Below are positions 1-8,213 of a stretch of DNA of 64,000 bases, in pieces. This DNA comes from Streptomyces sp. P3 (GTDB lineage: Bacteria; Actinomycetota; Actinomycetes; Streptomycetales; Streptomycetaceae). The stretch covers positions 8,804,001 through 8,868,000 of the forward strand of contig NZ_CP028369.1 in NCBI RefSeq assembly GCF_003032475.1, in the 5' to 3' direction. The translations under genes and the position numbers were made by a program. How positions within the stretch are numbered: position 1 is the stretch's first letter; each line of letters opens with the position of its first letter. The notes under the pieces are model-generated. The model was not told where the DNA came from, did not search any database, and saw nothing but the letters and a program-made list of their open reading frames with translations.

Positions 1-102
1 CAGGGCGAGTGTCAGCCGTCCGCCCAGGTGTATGCCGCACTCAAGACAGCACTCGGCGCGCACGATGCCGACCTGGTCGACGAGACCCAGGACGCGGCAT
101 GA
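1..102 (+). CDS. hypothetical phage protein, C-terminal fragment
   Basis: An open frame enters from the window edge and ends with TGA, giving the last 33 residues (…DADLVDETQDAA). It is partial at the 5' end, so no function can be assigned. The stop overlaps the ATG of the next gene (ATGA), the coupling seen throughout this prophage. The composition and coupling are the only support. Confidence 0.5.
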   Translation, partial: QGECQPSAQVYAALKTALGAHDADLVDETQDAA

Positions 103-272
103 GCGACGACGCCCGACAGGCGTATATCCGCCGCATCGTCGACGCCGCGCCGCCGCTGTCCGCCGAGGACGCGCACCGCGTCCGCGCCCTGGTCCCGCTC
201 AAGTCCCGGCTCGCCGCCGAGAGGTCGGTCTCTCGACCTAGGCCCCAGTCGAGGCGCAAGACGGCCGCCTGA
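99..272 (+). CDS. small hypothetical phage protein
   Basis: A 57-residue protein starting at an ATG that overlaps the previous stop by four bases. It has a charged helical N-terminal half (DARQAYIRRIVDAAPP) and a basic tail (RPRPQSRRKTAA). No family is recognised. The N-terminal part resembles small phage proteins with an Arg/Glu-rich amphipathic helix, but that is only an impression. It is followed by about 90 bp without a gene, which probably carries the start signals of the next gene. Confidence 0.55.
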   Translation: MSDDARQAYIRRIVDAAPPLSAEDAHRVRALVPLKSRLAAERSVSRPRPQSRRKTAA

Positions 273-362
273 TCACACAAGAACGGGGCCGCGCCCGGCT
301 CGACCCCGGATCGCGACCCCTCGGCAGACCACACCCAAATCCGAACCTGGAGTGGCAGAACC

Positions 363-1571
363 GTGACCACAGCATCCCAGACCCCCGGGGCACTGCCCCC
401 CGAGGTCCCGTACGTCCCGCCGCAGAGCGAGGTCCTCGCGGCCACGCCGATCGACCCCGAGATCCCGCACCGCCTGCGGTCCCCGTACCCGGAGCCGGAG
501 CAGCCCGAGTGCTGCCTGTGCAGCTCCCGCGAGGGCCGGCTGACCCCGGACCCGAAGGGCCGCCTCTACCCGTCCGGCGCACGCGTCCTCTACTGCGCCA
601 AACATCTGCCCCCGCCCGCGCCGGTGGTGGCCGCCGAGGGCGTCATCGCCGCGGCGATGAAGGCCGGAGCGGCGACGCCGCGCGAGCTCGCGCAGGCCGA
701 GTACGAGACCGGCCTCCTGTTCGACGCGCAGGCCGCTGAGGACATCGCGGCGGCGGCCGCCGAGCAGGCCCACGCCGAGGCCCAGGCGGCGATCGGTGAG
801 CGCGGCCGCCAGCTGGCCGCCTTGGCCGGCGACCACCGCAAGCTCACCGCGGTGATGCGTCTCCTCGAGGGCCGCCCGGGCACGCACCTGTTGACCGTCG
901 CGGAGATCGCCGCGGCCGCCGAGTACGGCACCACCCCGTTCGACTCGGCCCCGATGACGCTGGGGTGGACCGGCGAGGTGAGCATCCCCGGCCCGCGCGA
1001 CACCCACACCAAGGCCGTCATCGGGTGCATGTCCTCGTACGGCGGTCGCGCGGACCTGGTCGTCGAGGGCGACGCCCGCCGCCGCCTCGCGAGCCAGCTG
1101 GCCTTGGAGTTCCGCGACCCGCACGCCCCGTGCGCGACCGCGATGTGCGGCACCGATCACGACCTCGACAGCGGCGACATGTTCGGCTGGTCCCGCCTCG
1201 AGGTCGCCTCCGTCGGCGAGGGTGCGCGCTGGTACTGCAGCGACATGTGCGTCATGGACGCCCTCGCCCGCGCCGGCCACGACCTCGCCGCCGCCGACCG
1301 GGACGCCGCCGGCAACCCCGGCGAGCAGGACCCCGGTCCGCTGCACGGCGACGACGCCCACTGGGCCGGCCGGATCCGCCTCGCCCAGACCGACGCCGCC
1401 GACGGCGAGGACCCGGTCGACGACATGGCGCGGTGCGCGCGGTGCGGCTGCACCGACGCCGCCGCGTGCGAGGGCGGCTGCCACTGGGTGGCGAACCACC
1501 AGATGGCCGACCTGTGCAGCCGCTGCGCCAGCCCGGCCGAGCTCGCCGTCGCCACCAGGGGGCTGGAGTGA
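363..1571 (+). CDS. hypothetical phage protein with cysteine-rich zinc-binding C-terminus
   Basis: A 402-residue protein from a GTG start. The N-terminus is Pro-rich, then a CxxC…C-x2-H pair appears near residues 45-80 (PECCLC, YCAKH), followed by an Ala/Glu-rich helical stretch and a central domain. The C-terminus has a second cluster, CARCGCTDAAAC…CSRC, which looks like a structural zinc site. Residues about 320-343 (EQDPGPLHGDDAHWA) recur almost unchanged at the C-terminus of the next gene. The function is unknown. The early-region position suggests a nucleic-acid-binding or host-takeover role, which is inference only. Confidence 0.7.
   Translation: MTTASQTPGALPPEVPYVPPQSEVLAATPIDPEIPHRLRSPYPEPEQPECCLCSSREGRLTPDPKGRLYPSGARVLYCAKHLPPPAPVVAAEGVIAAAMKAGAATPRELAQAEYETGLLFDAQAAEDIAAAAAEQAHAEAQAAIGERGRQLAALAGDHRKLTAVMRLLEGRPGTHLLTVAEIAAAAEYGTTPFDSAPMTLGWTGEVSIPGPRDTHTKAVIGCMSSYGGRADLVVEGDARRRLASQLALEFRDPHAPCATAMCGTDHDLDSGDMFGWSRLEVASVGEGARWYCSDMCVMDALARAGHDLAAADRDAAGNPGEQDPGPLHGDDAHWAGRIRLAQTDAADGEDPVDDMARCARCGCTDAAACEGGCHWVANHQMADLCSRCASPAELAVATRGLE
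1323..1391 (+). repeat. direct repeat copy 1, encodes EQDPGPLHGDDAHWA motif
   Basis: About 70 bp that match positions 1922-1990 with about five mismatches by eye. Both copies are coding and in the same codon phase, so the repeat is also a shared protein module (EQDPGPLHGDDAHWA, then RI.LA.T). The spacing between copies is 599 bp. Confidence 0.85.
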
Positions 1572-2050
1572 CGGGCATCGAGCGGACCCCGCTGCAGACG
1601 ATCGAGGGGTTCGAGGCCGCGGCGTTCCGCGCTGCCCACGTCGCCCGGACGCTGCTGGCCGAACACGCCGCGCTGCCGCTGTGGGAGGTGCGCCTCAGCG
1701 TCTACGCGCACCCGCGCGCCGAGTTCATGAACGCAGAGCTGGAGATCTCGGTCATGGACGCCGAGCACGTGGCGGCCTGGGCCGGCGCGCTCGGGACGAC
1801 GGCGGCCGTCAGGTTCCACGACGCCGACGAGGACTCGGGCGCCTTCGAGTTCCACAGCGCCAAGGTCGCCCGCGACGGCGTGAAGGTGTCCGTCTCCGGG
1901 ACCCGCCTGCTGAGCGCCGACGAGCAGGACCCCGGCCCGCTGCACGGCGACGACGCCCACTGGGCCGCCCGGATCACCCTCGCCGAGACCGAGGCGACCG
2001 AGCAGGGGACCGAGGACGAGCGGGGCGACGCCGAGGGCGGTGCCGCGTGA
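1568..2050 (+). CDS. hypothetical phage protein sharing a C-terminal module with its neighbour
   Basis: A 160-residue protein starting at a GTG that overlaps the previous stop (GTGA). The N-terminal two thirds look like a small alpha/beta domain (WEVRLSVYAHPRAEF…LEISVMDAEHVAAWAGAL). The last 40 residues repeat the EQDPGPLHGDDAHWA module of the upstream protein. Its own stop overlaps the next GTG. No family is recognised; the shared module suggests that the two proteins meet the same partner. Confidence 0.7.
   Translation: MTGIERTPLQTIEGFEAAAFRAAHVARTLLAEHAALPLWEVRLSVYAHPRAEFMNAELEISVMDAEHVAAWAGALGTTAAVRFHDADEDSGAFEFHSAKVARDGVKVSVSGTRLLSADEQDPGPLHGDDAHWAARITLAETEATEQGTEDERGDAEGGAA
1922..1990 (+). 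repeat. direct repeat copy 2, encodes EQDPGPLHGDDAHWA motif
   Basis: The second copy of the roughly 70-bp coding repeat described at 1323-1391. It sits at the 3' end of the adjacent gene in the same phase. Substitutions between the copies include both silent and replacement changes. Confidence 0.85.
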
Positions 2051-2736
2051 TCTCGCCGCTGGACACCTACCTGGGGTGGGACAAGCCGGAGCACTTCACC
2101 GGCTGCAGGCGGCCCGCCTGGGACGTCGGCACGCGTACCGAGCGGGACGAGTTCCGGCGCGGCGGGGGCGATCCCCAGCGCCGGCACTCCTGCCCGGACG
2201 AGAACTGCGGCCACGGCCCCCGCTACGACAAGCTCACCGTGCGCCTGGTGTGCCACTCCTGCGGATCGGCGTACGTCATCAGCGGCGAGCAGACCGGCAC
2301 CGACACCCGCACTGCTGCGACCACCACCGCCGCCCTCGGCTACGGCCTGCCCCCGCGTCAGACCGCCGGCCTCCTGCTGTGGGCCGGCCACCCGTGGCTC
2401 GGCGGCGACGGCTGGGGCGACGAACTGCGAGGCGGCGAGCTGCACGACTTCGTCGTGACCCGTCCCAAGGTGAAGGCCGTCACGCAGGACGTCGTGGTCG
2501 GTCAGATCACGCAGTCCCGCGGCGGGCGCGGTGGCGTCGTGTGGACGGCACTCGCGGTGCCAGACCCGCAGGGCCAGTTCGGGTACGGGCAGTACCTGCG
2601 GTGGGCGCACGCCAACGACGGGCGCGGCCGCGGCGGTTCGCCGCTGCGCTCGGTCGTGGCGGCCGCCCGCTGGATCGGCGCCCGCCTCGCCGAGCAGAAG
2701 CCGACCGCTGAGCTCGCTGCCGGCGGTGCGCGGTGA
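2047..2736 (+). CDS. hypothetical phage protein with zinc-ribbon-like domain
   Basis: A 229-residue protein from a GTG overlapping the previous stop. Residues about 55-80 carry CPDENC followed by CHSC, spaced like a zinc ribbon. The remainder is a globular alpha/beta region with conserved-looking Trp/Gly segments (LLLWAGHPWLGGDGWGDEL) and a segment VGQITQSRGGRGGVVWTA. It may bind nucleic acid, but no family is recognised. It is coupled to the next gene by a GTGA overlap. Confidence 0.7.
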   Translation: MISPLDTYLGWDKPEHFTGCRRPAWDVGTRTERDEFRRGGGDPQRRHSCPDENCGHGPRYDKLTVRLVCHSCGSAYVISGEQTGTDTRTAATTTAALGYGLPPRQTAGLLLWAGHPWLGGDGWGDELRGGELHDFVVTRPKVKAVTQDVVVGQITQSRGGRGGVVWTALAVPDPQGQFGYGQYLRWAHANDGRGRGGSPLRSVVAAARWIGARLAEQKPTAELAAGGAR

Positions 2737-3254
2737 CCGCCATCGAGGAGCGGGCGGCGGGCGTGTCCGGGCAGAGCATCCACGACAGCGGCCGGCTGTC
2801 TGTGGACGGAGCCACCCGGGCCACCCTGCCGCACCTGCCCTACGCCGACGCCGTCGACCGCGCCCTCGCCGCGATGGAGTTCCTCCCGGACACCATCGAG
2901 ACCGGCATGCGCAAGGAACCCGGGCCGTCCGGACAGCGCGAGTTGTTCTTACGGCTGGAGTGGCTGCCCGGCCACGACGACCTCGTCCCCGACGCCATAT
3001 GCGCGAGCGGTCTGGTCGTGCAGTGGTCGCACCTGGCCGGCTGGTCGGCCCGGGCCGATGACGACCTGGTCGCCCTCGCCATCGCCGACCTCGCCAACCC
3101 GGCTCTCGTCGCCGACGCCGCGATGCACGCCGCCTTGCACGGTCTGCGCTGCGCCTGCGAGAAGCCCGACGCCGACGGCCGGTGGGAGCAGGCCGTGTAC
3201 CTCGACATCGCCCTGGTCGCCTACGACGAACGCGTGGACGGGGTGGCCGAATGA
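2733..3254 (+). CDS. hypothetical phage protein
   Basis: A 173-residue acidic protein from a GTG overlapping the previous stop. It has a helical N-terminus, a segment LEWLPGHDDLVPDA and a Trp-rich centre (VVQWSHLAGWSARADDDL), then helices rich in Ala/Leu (LVALAIADLANPALVADAAMH is one). The pattern VVQWSHLAGW…LVALAIADLA is reminiscent of small Streptomyces phage orphans, with no assigned role. It is coupled to the next gene through ATGA. Confidence 0.65.
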   Translation: MTAIEERAAGVSGQSIHDSGRLSVDGATRATLPHLPYADAVDRALAAMEFLPDTIETGMRKEPGPSGQRELFLRLEWLPGHDDLVPDAICASGLVVQWSHLAGWSARADDDLVALAIADLANPALVADAAMHAALHGLRCACEKPDADGRWEQAVYLDIALVAYDERVDGVAE

Positions 3255-3472
3255 TGTGGCTCGTCCTGCTCTGCGCGGTCCTCGCCGCTCTCGTGGCCCT
3301 CGCCGCCGACGACACCCGTTGGGGGCACCGCCGCCTGCCTCCGGTGACCCAGCGGCGGCCGCAAGCGCCGAGCCTGCCGCAGGCCGGGCCCGGGCCGTGG
3401 CACCCCGGCCTGCACCTGCAGCGCGGCCGCCGCGTCCGCGCTGCCCGCGCCCGCCGCCGACAGCAGCCCTGA
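3251..3472 (+). CDS. small membrane protein
   Basis: A 73-residue protein starting at ATGATG, overlapping the previous stop. Residues 1-20 form a single hydrophobic segment (MMWLVLLCAVLAALVALA), followed by a strongly basic, Pro/Arg-rich tail. It is probably a single-pass inner-membrane protein with a cytoplasmic basic tail. Its role is unknown. Confidence 0.6.
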   Translation: MMWLVLLCAVLAALVALAADDTRWGHRRLPPVTQRRPQAPSLPQAGPGPWHPGLHLQRGRRVRAARARRRQQP

Positions 3473-3559
3473 CCCACCGCCCCGCCCAGTCCCCGGGCGG
3501 GCGGCACGTGCCCTCACAACCGTCCCGCCCGCCCGGCCACCACCACACCGAAGGACACC

Positions 3560-4174
3560 ATGCACCGCCCCGTCGTACACCGTCGCGACCCGCGACTCGA
3601 GATCATCACCGAGGCCATCGAGCGCCTCATCCCCGGCGCCACGCCCGCCTTCCTCCTCGTCACCGTTGTCGAGCAGCTGCCCGGCACGGGCGAGACGAGG
3701 GTGAACACCTGGAGCGGCAAGCCCGAGGGCCTGGCCACCAAGGTGTTCACCGCCCTGTACGGCCGCCCCCGCACCGAGGAGCCGCGCTCACCGCTCGTCC
3801 AGGCCGATGACGCCAGGCGTGCCGGGGACCTGGACGGCGAGACGCGCGCACTCATGGCGGCCGGTATCGGGCTGGAGTCCGCGCCCTGGCAGCCGGCCCG
3901 TCCCGGCGACCTGGTCCACCTGCACTACCCGGCCTCCGGCGACGTCCCCCAGTTCGGGGAGACGTACATCGTCGGCGACGCCGGCGACGGCCTGCTGAGC
4001 CTGCAGCTCCTCGCCCACACGCTGCCCGCCACCGAGGACGTGGACGGCATGACCGGCTGCTTCGCCTCCGACGCCTCCGACCAGCCGCTGTACGAGCTGT
4101 GGTTCGAGGCGGGCCCGCACCTGCTGACCATCGTCCGCGACGGCCGCCCCGTCCACGTCGGGGGCGCCCGATGA
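3560..4174 (+). CDS. hypothetical phage protein
   Basis: A 204-residue protein with ATG after an AAGGA ribosome site. It appears to have two domains: an N-terminal helix-strand unit (residues 1-60) and a C-terminal beta-rich segment (PARPGDLVHLHYPASGDV…GETYIVGDAGDGLLSLQLL), which has the rhythm of a small beta-barrel. No catalytic motif is visible. It is coupled to the next gene (ATGA). Confidence 0.65.
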   Translation: MHRPVVHRRDPRLEIITEAIERLIPGATPAFLLVTVVEQLPGTGETRVNTWSGKPEGLATKVFTALYGRPRTEEPRSPLVQADDARRAGDLDGETRALMAAGIGLESAPWQPARPGDLVHLHYPASGDVPQFGETYIVGDAGDGLLSLQLLAHTLPATEDVDGMTGCFASDASDQPLYELWFEAGPHLLTIVRDGRPVHVGGAR

Positions 4175-4947
4175 CCTACAACCTCGCCCCCGACAACGCG
4201 CCCTGGTTCGAGCACCTCACGGACAGCGTCGACGCCCTCGGCAACGCCGCCCGCGAATGGGGGCTCGCGCACCGGACGGCCGAGCTCGCGTACGAGCAGA
4301 GCGACCCGATGCGGCGGATCCTGCACGACGGCAAGGTGACCGGGCAGCCGGGCCCGGAAGCGGTCGGCTGGAACGCGAAGCCGTTCACCCGCTCCCCGCA
4401 CTCCAAAGCCGTCTACGCCCTGCACAGCCTCTACACGGAGGCCATGTACCGGGCGCGCGCCGAGTACGAGCACGCCGCCCTGCTGTATGCCTCCGGCGCG
4501 GCGTGGGCGGTGTGCCGGGTGCGCGCCGGCGAGCAGCCCGCCCGCGTCGTCTTCGGCGTCGACGACGAAGGGGACAACGGTCAGCGCGACCTGGTGCCCG
4601 GAGACTTCGGCGTCGACGTCGACGCCTTCGAGGCCGACCGCTACAGCAACGCCCGCAAGCTGCAGGCCGTCTACGACCGGCTGTTGGAGTGCCTCGCCGC
4701 GGGCCGGTACGCCGAGGACATCGGCGACCAGGAGCGCGTCACCGAGCAGGAGGACGCCGAGGCGGCCGAGTGCTGGGCGATCGCCGAGGGCACCGCGGAC
4801 GCTGCCTACGCGTACGGCAATCTCCTGCGCCAGGCCCTCGGGTTCGTCCTGCTCGGCCCGCGCCAGGAGCACCGCAAGCAGCTCGCGGCGGCCGCCGAGG
4901 CCGCTACGGCTGCCGGGTCTGCGCCGTCTTCGGAGGTGGCGCAGTGA
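4171..4947 (+). CDS. hypothetical phage protein, mostly helical
   Basis: A 258-residue protein predicted to be mainly alpha-helical and acidic (long Ala/Glu/Tyr-rich segments such as YTEAMYRARAEYEHAALL). The C-terminus is Ala-rich. No motif is recognised. The start overlaps the upstream stop (ATGA) and the stop overlaps the next GTG, so it sits inside a continuous coupled unit. A scaffold or partner-binding role is possible but unsupported. Confidence 0.65.
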   Translation: MTYNLAPDNAPWFEHLTDSVDALGNAAREWGLAHRTAELAYEQSDPMRRILHDGKVTGQPGPEAVGWNAKPFTRSPHSKAVYALHSLYTEAMYRARAEYEHAALLYASGAAWAVCRVRAGEQPARVVFGVDDEGDNGQRDLVPGDFGVDVDAFEADRYSNARKLQAVYDRLLECLAAGRYAEDIGDQERVTEQEDAEAAECWAIAEGTADAAYAYGNLLRQALGFVLLGPRQEHRKQLAAAAEAATAAGSAPSSEVAQ

Positions 4948-5516
4948 CGCGCACGGACCGGCGCACGCTGGTGCGCCAGCTAAGCGAGCAGGGCCTGACC
5001 CGGCGCGCGATCGCCGAGCGCCTCGGTGTCAGCAAGGACACGGTGCGCCGCGACCTGGAGGCGATCGCGCGCGAGGACGAGCCGGACGGTGCGCCGCACG
5101 ATGCGCCGGACGAACCGGATGCGCCGCAGGTCAGCGACCCGGACGAGCCGGACGGTGCGCCGCAGGATGCGCCACCGGCTGAGCCGGACAGCGACGACGA
5201 GCCGAATGACGCTGCGCCGGATGCGCCGGCCGAGCCGGTGGCGCAGCTCCCGCGCCGGGTGTCGCCCCAGCGCCTCGAGATCGACCTGCGCCAGTGGCCC
5301 GCGCTGCGCCGGGACCTGGCGGTCCTGGCGTCGACCGGCCTCGCCCTCGAGGAGGCGATCGCGCAGGCCGTCGGTGTGCTCGCGGCCGGCTACAGGCAGG
5401 GCCTCGCCCAGCGCCGGATCGTGCCCGGCCCGTTCGTCGTGCGGGGCATGACGGTTGGCCCGCTGCAGCCCGCCCGGCTCGTCCCCCGCAGGCCCGCCCC
5501 GCCCGAGGGCGCCTGA
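4944..5516 (+). CDS. helix-turn-helix protein with acidic repeat linker
   Basis: A 190-residue protein. Residues 8-38 form a textbook helix-turn-helix (LTRRAIAERLGVSKDTVRRD), as in DeoR/Sigma70-r4-like DNA-binding units. Residues about 45-105 are a low-complexity acidic linker built of DEPDGAPxDAP-type repeats, also visible as a DNA repeat near 5077 and 5142. Residues 110-165 form a helical C-terminal domain. It is likely a phage transcription regulator or replication accessory. The linker may act like an acidic DNA mimic or a flexible spacer. Confidence 0.75.
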   Translation: MTRTDRRTLVRQLSEQGLTRRAIAERLGVSKDTVRRDLEAIAREDEPDGAPHDAPDEPDAPQVSDPDEPDGAPQDAPPAEPDSDDEPNDAAPDAPAEPVAQLPRRVSPQRLEIDLRQWPALRRDLAVLASTGLALEEAIAQAVGVLAAGYRQGLAQRRIVPGPFVVRGMTVGPLQPARLVPRRPAPPEGA

Positions 5517-5601
5517 GAACCGGTCCGGCCGCCCGGCCGCTCACCCACCCCGCGAGGGGCGGCCGGACCACCCACCCACCTATCCCGTTCGGAGGCCGCT
5601 C

Positions 5602-5730
5602 GTGTACCGCATCTGGCTCCTGCTGACCGTGGCGCTGCTGGTCGCGTTCCTCGGCCTCGCCCCGCGGGCGTCCGATCCGCAGCCGGAGCCGCGCCCGGGC
5701 GCGGCCGCGGCTGCGGCCGTCGAGGGCTGA
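5602..5730 (+). CDS. tiny single-pass membrane protein
   Basis: A 42-residue protein from GTG, seven bases after a strong GGAGG site at 5591. Residues 2-20 are a hydrophobic segment (YRIWLLLTVALLVAFLGLA), followed by a Pro/Ala-rich tail. It is too small for the usual ORF length cut, but the ribosome site and membrane segment support it. The function is unknown. Confidence 0.55.
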   Translation: MYRIWLLLTVALLVAFLGLAPRASDPQPEPRPGAAAAAAVEG

Positions 5731-5736
5731 GCGCCG

Positions 5737-5961
5737 GTGGCCGGCCGCTGGCCGCCCGCCGAGCTGTTCGGCCTGCACGTCGACCTCGGCGACTACCACA
5801 CCAAGCGCGCCGTGTGGCTCGCGCTGCCGGCCGCCGCGTTCACGTGCCGCTGGGGCTGCGAGCACACCGCGGTCGGCGCGGCCGACGTCGCCGACCTCAC
5901 CCAGTCCATCGCCGACAGACACGCCCGGACCTGCCCCGGGCCACCGAAGGAGACACCTTGA
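5737..5961 (+). CDS. small zinc-finger-like phage protein
   Basis: A 74-residue protein from GTG. Residues 37-68 have the spacing C-x3-C … H-x3-C (FTCRWGCEHT…RHARTC), a plausible single zinc finger. It lies six bases after the previous gene and overlaps the next TTG start. It is one of about ten mini-proteins with paired cysteines in this prophage arm. Confidence 0.6.
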   Translation: MAGRWPPAELFGLHVDLGDYHTKRAVWLALPAAAFTCRWGCEHTAVGAADVADLTQSIADRHARTCPGPPKETP

Positions 5962-6491
5962 CGACCAGAGACACCACGCCCACCCCCTCCGCACCGCGCT
6001 GCGGGACTCCCGTCCCCGGCGGTCGGTGCACGGCGCCCGCCGACGGCCCGGCCGCGGCGGCCGCCGTCCCGACCCGGGAGCCGTTCGACCGCCACCAGTG
6101 GGAGCGCGCGGTCATCACCTCGAGCCTGCACCACAACCCCCGTCACGTCGCTCTGCTGCTCGCCCACTTCGCCGACGACGCCGGATACCTGCCCCCGGGC
6201 GGCCCGCAGCACGTCGACTCGCTCACCGCGTCGACGGGCCTGACCAGCCGGCTCGTCCGCCAGAGCCTCACCCACCTCGAGGCGTACGGGTTCGTCTCCC
6301 GCCCCCCCATCCACGGCTGGGACCCGCGCAAGGGCGTGCGCCCGCTCACCCTCACCACGCCGCCCGCCCGGGTCGCCCTTTCCACGCCGCCCGCCCGGGT
6401 CGCCCTTTCCATGCCGCCCGCCCGGCCCGGGTCGGCGGCCGCCGAGGGCGCGGCGCGCACCGAGCCGGCCCATCCCGGCGAGACGCGGTGA
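5958..6491 (+). CDS. winged-helix DNA-binding protein (MarR-like fold)
   Basis: A 177-residue protein. The start is TTG at 5958, chosen because AAGGAGA lies six bases upstream and it overlaps the previous stop. Residues about 45-115 look like a winged helix: helix, then LTASTGLTSRLVRQSLTHLE as recognition helix, then a GFVSRPP wing. The C-terminus holds a perfect 9-residue tandem repeat (TPPARVALS). It is probably a phage regulator or replication-associated DNA binder. Confidence 0.7.
   Translation: MTTRDTTPTPSAPRCGTPVPGGRCTAPADGPAAAAAVPTREPFDRHQWERAVITSSLHHNPRHVALLLAHFADDAGYLPPGGPQHVDSLTASTGLTSRLVRQSLTHLEAYGFVSRPPIHGWDPRKGVRPLTLTTPPARVALSTPPARVALSMPPARPGSAAAEGAARTEPAHPGETR
6357..6425 (+). 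repeat. 27-bp tandem repeat, 2.5 copies
   Basis: Two perfect 27-bp copies (6357-6383 and 6384-6410) and a 15-bp partial copy with one change lie in the 3' end of the winged-helix gene. The unit is a multiple of three, so it adds nine residues per copy without breaking the frame. Confidence 0.9.
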
Positions 6492-6730
6492 CCGGCGTCG
6501 CGGGGCAGTTACCGCTGCTGCCCGCCGACCCGCCCCGCTGGGGAGGCCCCGCCGCGGTGCCCGCCGGCCCGATCAAGACCCGTAACCGGATCGAGTTCGC
6601 CGTCCGCTGCGACGGCGAGACCGGCTGCGGCATGGTCCACCGCCACATCAGCCCCGGCGTGCGCACCGCCCCGTGCGGCGCCACCTACACCGTCCCCGAC
6701 CCCGACGACCCCGCCCCCGACACGAGCTAG
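6488..6730 (+). CDS. small cysteine-containing phage protein
   Basis: An 80-residue protein from a GTG overlapping the previous stop. It carries C-x5-C, HRH and a later C (RCDGETGCGMVHRH…APCGA), a likely metal site in a compact beta domain. The ends are Pro-rich and probably disordered. It has no recognised family. Confidence 0.6.
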   Translation: MTGVAGQLPLLPADPPRWGGPAAVPAGPIKTRNRIEFAVRCDGETGCGMVHRHISPGVRTAPCGATYTVPDPDDPAPDTS

Positions 6731-6736
6731 GACACC

Positions 6737-8170
6737 GTGACCCGCCAGCCCGAGGCCTGCGCCGAGCCCCGCCACAGCCGTGGCGGGGCCGGTGGCGCGG
6801 CCCCGGCCCGGGCCACGCCAGGGCAGTCGCCGGTGTGGGAGCGGCGGCCGGTCAGCGGGCGTGCGCTGCGCCTCCTCCTGGACGGCGACGACGCGGGCCG
6901 CTACACCGGCCGCGACGACGCTGACTCCGGCTACCGGCTCACGATGGCGCTCGCCGTGGCGTGCTCGCAGCCCGGCCGCGAGTGGGCGCCGGCCGACTTC
7001 CACCAGGCGCTGATCTACACCCCCACGCGCGGCGGCTGGTGGGCGCGCCGCCTGCGTGAGCGCAAAGGCGCCGAGCACGCCGAGCGCAAACTCACCGCGA
7101 TGCTGGCCAAGGCCCGCGCCTTCGTCGGCGGCACGGACGCGGTGACCGACCGCCAGGACGCCTTCGAGAAGATCACCGAAGTGCGCCGCGCGGTGGAAAC
7201 CCTCGCCTGGCCCGCACGCGGCGGGAAAGCGGTCGACCAGAAGAACCTCGCCGCCCGGCTGCGCCTCGCCGAGGCGGCCGGCGGCCTCGACCACCTCAGC
7301 GCGGTACGGCCGCTCGCCGAGCAGATGGGCTGCGCCCGCTCCACGGCCGAGGCCAGCAACGCCCGCCTCGCCCGCGACGGCTGGCTCGTCCTGCTGGAAG
7401 CCGGAACCGGCCGCGAGCGCCCCTCACGCTGGCGCCTCGCGATCCCCCCGCACGTCCGCGAGCTCCTCACGCGTGCAGTTCCGGGACAGGCCCTGCCCCC
7501 CCAAGGCCAGCAGCTGGCGACTGTCCCGGACGCGCACACCGCCCCGAACCCCACAGGCGTCAGCCGTGCCACAGCCGCTGCCGTCCACGACGGCGACGGC
7601 ACGGCGGTCGACACCGCCGCCCTGGCGTCGGTGATGGCCCACGACGCCTGCCACCACTGGGCCCACGGCACCAGCGGCGCCCGCATCCTGGCCTGCCTCG
7701 ACCCCGCCGAAGGCCTCGCCGCCGCCCAGATCCGCGATGCCACCGCCCTGCACCGCACCACCGTCGCCCGCCGCCTCGAGCGCCTGACCGCCGACGGACT
7801 CGTCCTCGAGCGCGAGGGCCTGTACTACCTCGCCCCCGAACTCGCCGGCCACGTCCGCCTGCACCCCGACGAAGCCCTCCTCACCCGTGCCGCCGACCGG
7901 CGCGGCACCACCGGCCTCACGGCCCGCCGCCGCCACCGGCACGCCCACGAACGCGCCGTCTATGAGCGCTACCTGGAAGAACGCGCCCAGCATCGGGCCG
8001 GGCCCGGGCCGCGGCTGCGGCTGGTCCCCGAAGGGGTCCTCAACCCCGACACCGGCGAGCTCCTCGATGAGCGCTGGCACGGCTGGGACCTGTCCGACCC
8101 CCACCGCCCCACCTGGCACGACAACCCCGCCCACGGCCCCACGGCCCCCGGCCACGCCGCATGCGCCTGA
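6737..8170 (+). CDS. large winged-helix protein, possible replication initiator
   Basis: A 477-residue protein, the largest of the early region, from GTG. Residues about 45-135 form a helical domain (GRALRLLLDGDDAGRY…DFHQALIYTPTRGGWW) that faintly resembles primase C-terminal modules. Two winged helices follow: one near 195-235 (LAEQMGCARSTAEASNARL) and one near 318-355 (IRDATALHRTTVARRLERL). Its position, size and tandem DNA-binding domains fit a phage replisome organiser or initiator. This is inference; a transcription regulator is the alternative. Confidence 0.6.
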   Translation: MTRQPEACAEPRHSRGGAGGAAPARATPGQSPVWERRPVSGRALRLLLDGDDAGRYTGRDDADSGYRLTMALAVACSQPGREWAPADFHQALIYTPTRGGWWARRLRERKGAEHAERKLTAMLAKARAFVGGTDAVTDRQDAFEKITEVRRAVETLAWPARGGKAVDQKNLAARLRLAEAAGGLDHLSAVRPLAEQMGCARSTAEASNARLARDGWLVLLEAGTGRERPSRWRLAIPPHVRELLTRAVPGQALPPQGQQLATVPDAHTAPNPTGVSRATAAAVHDGDGTAVDTAALASVMAHDACHHWAHGTSGARILACLDPAEGLAAAQIRDATALHRTTVARRLERLTADGLVLEREGLYYLAPELAGHVRLHPDEALLTRAADRRGTTGLTARRRHRHAHERAVYERYLEERAQHRAGPGPRLRLVPEGVLNPDTGELLDERWHGWDLSDPHRPTWHDNPAHGPTAPGHAACA

Positions 8171-8213
8171 CCCCGCACCGATCACCGCCTGACCGCCCGG
8201 AAGGACCCGCCTC

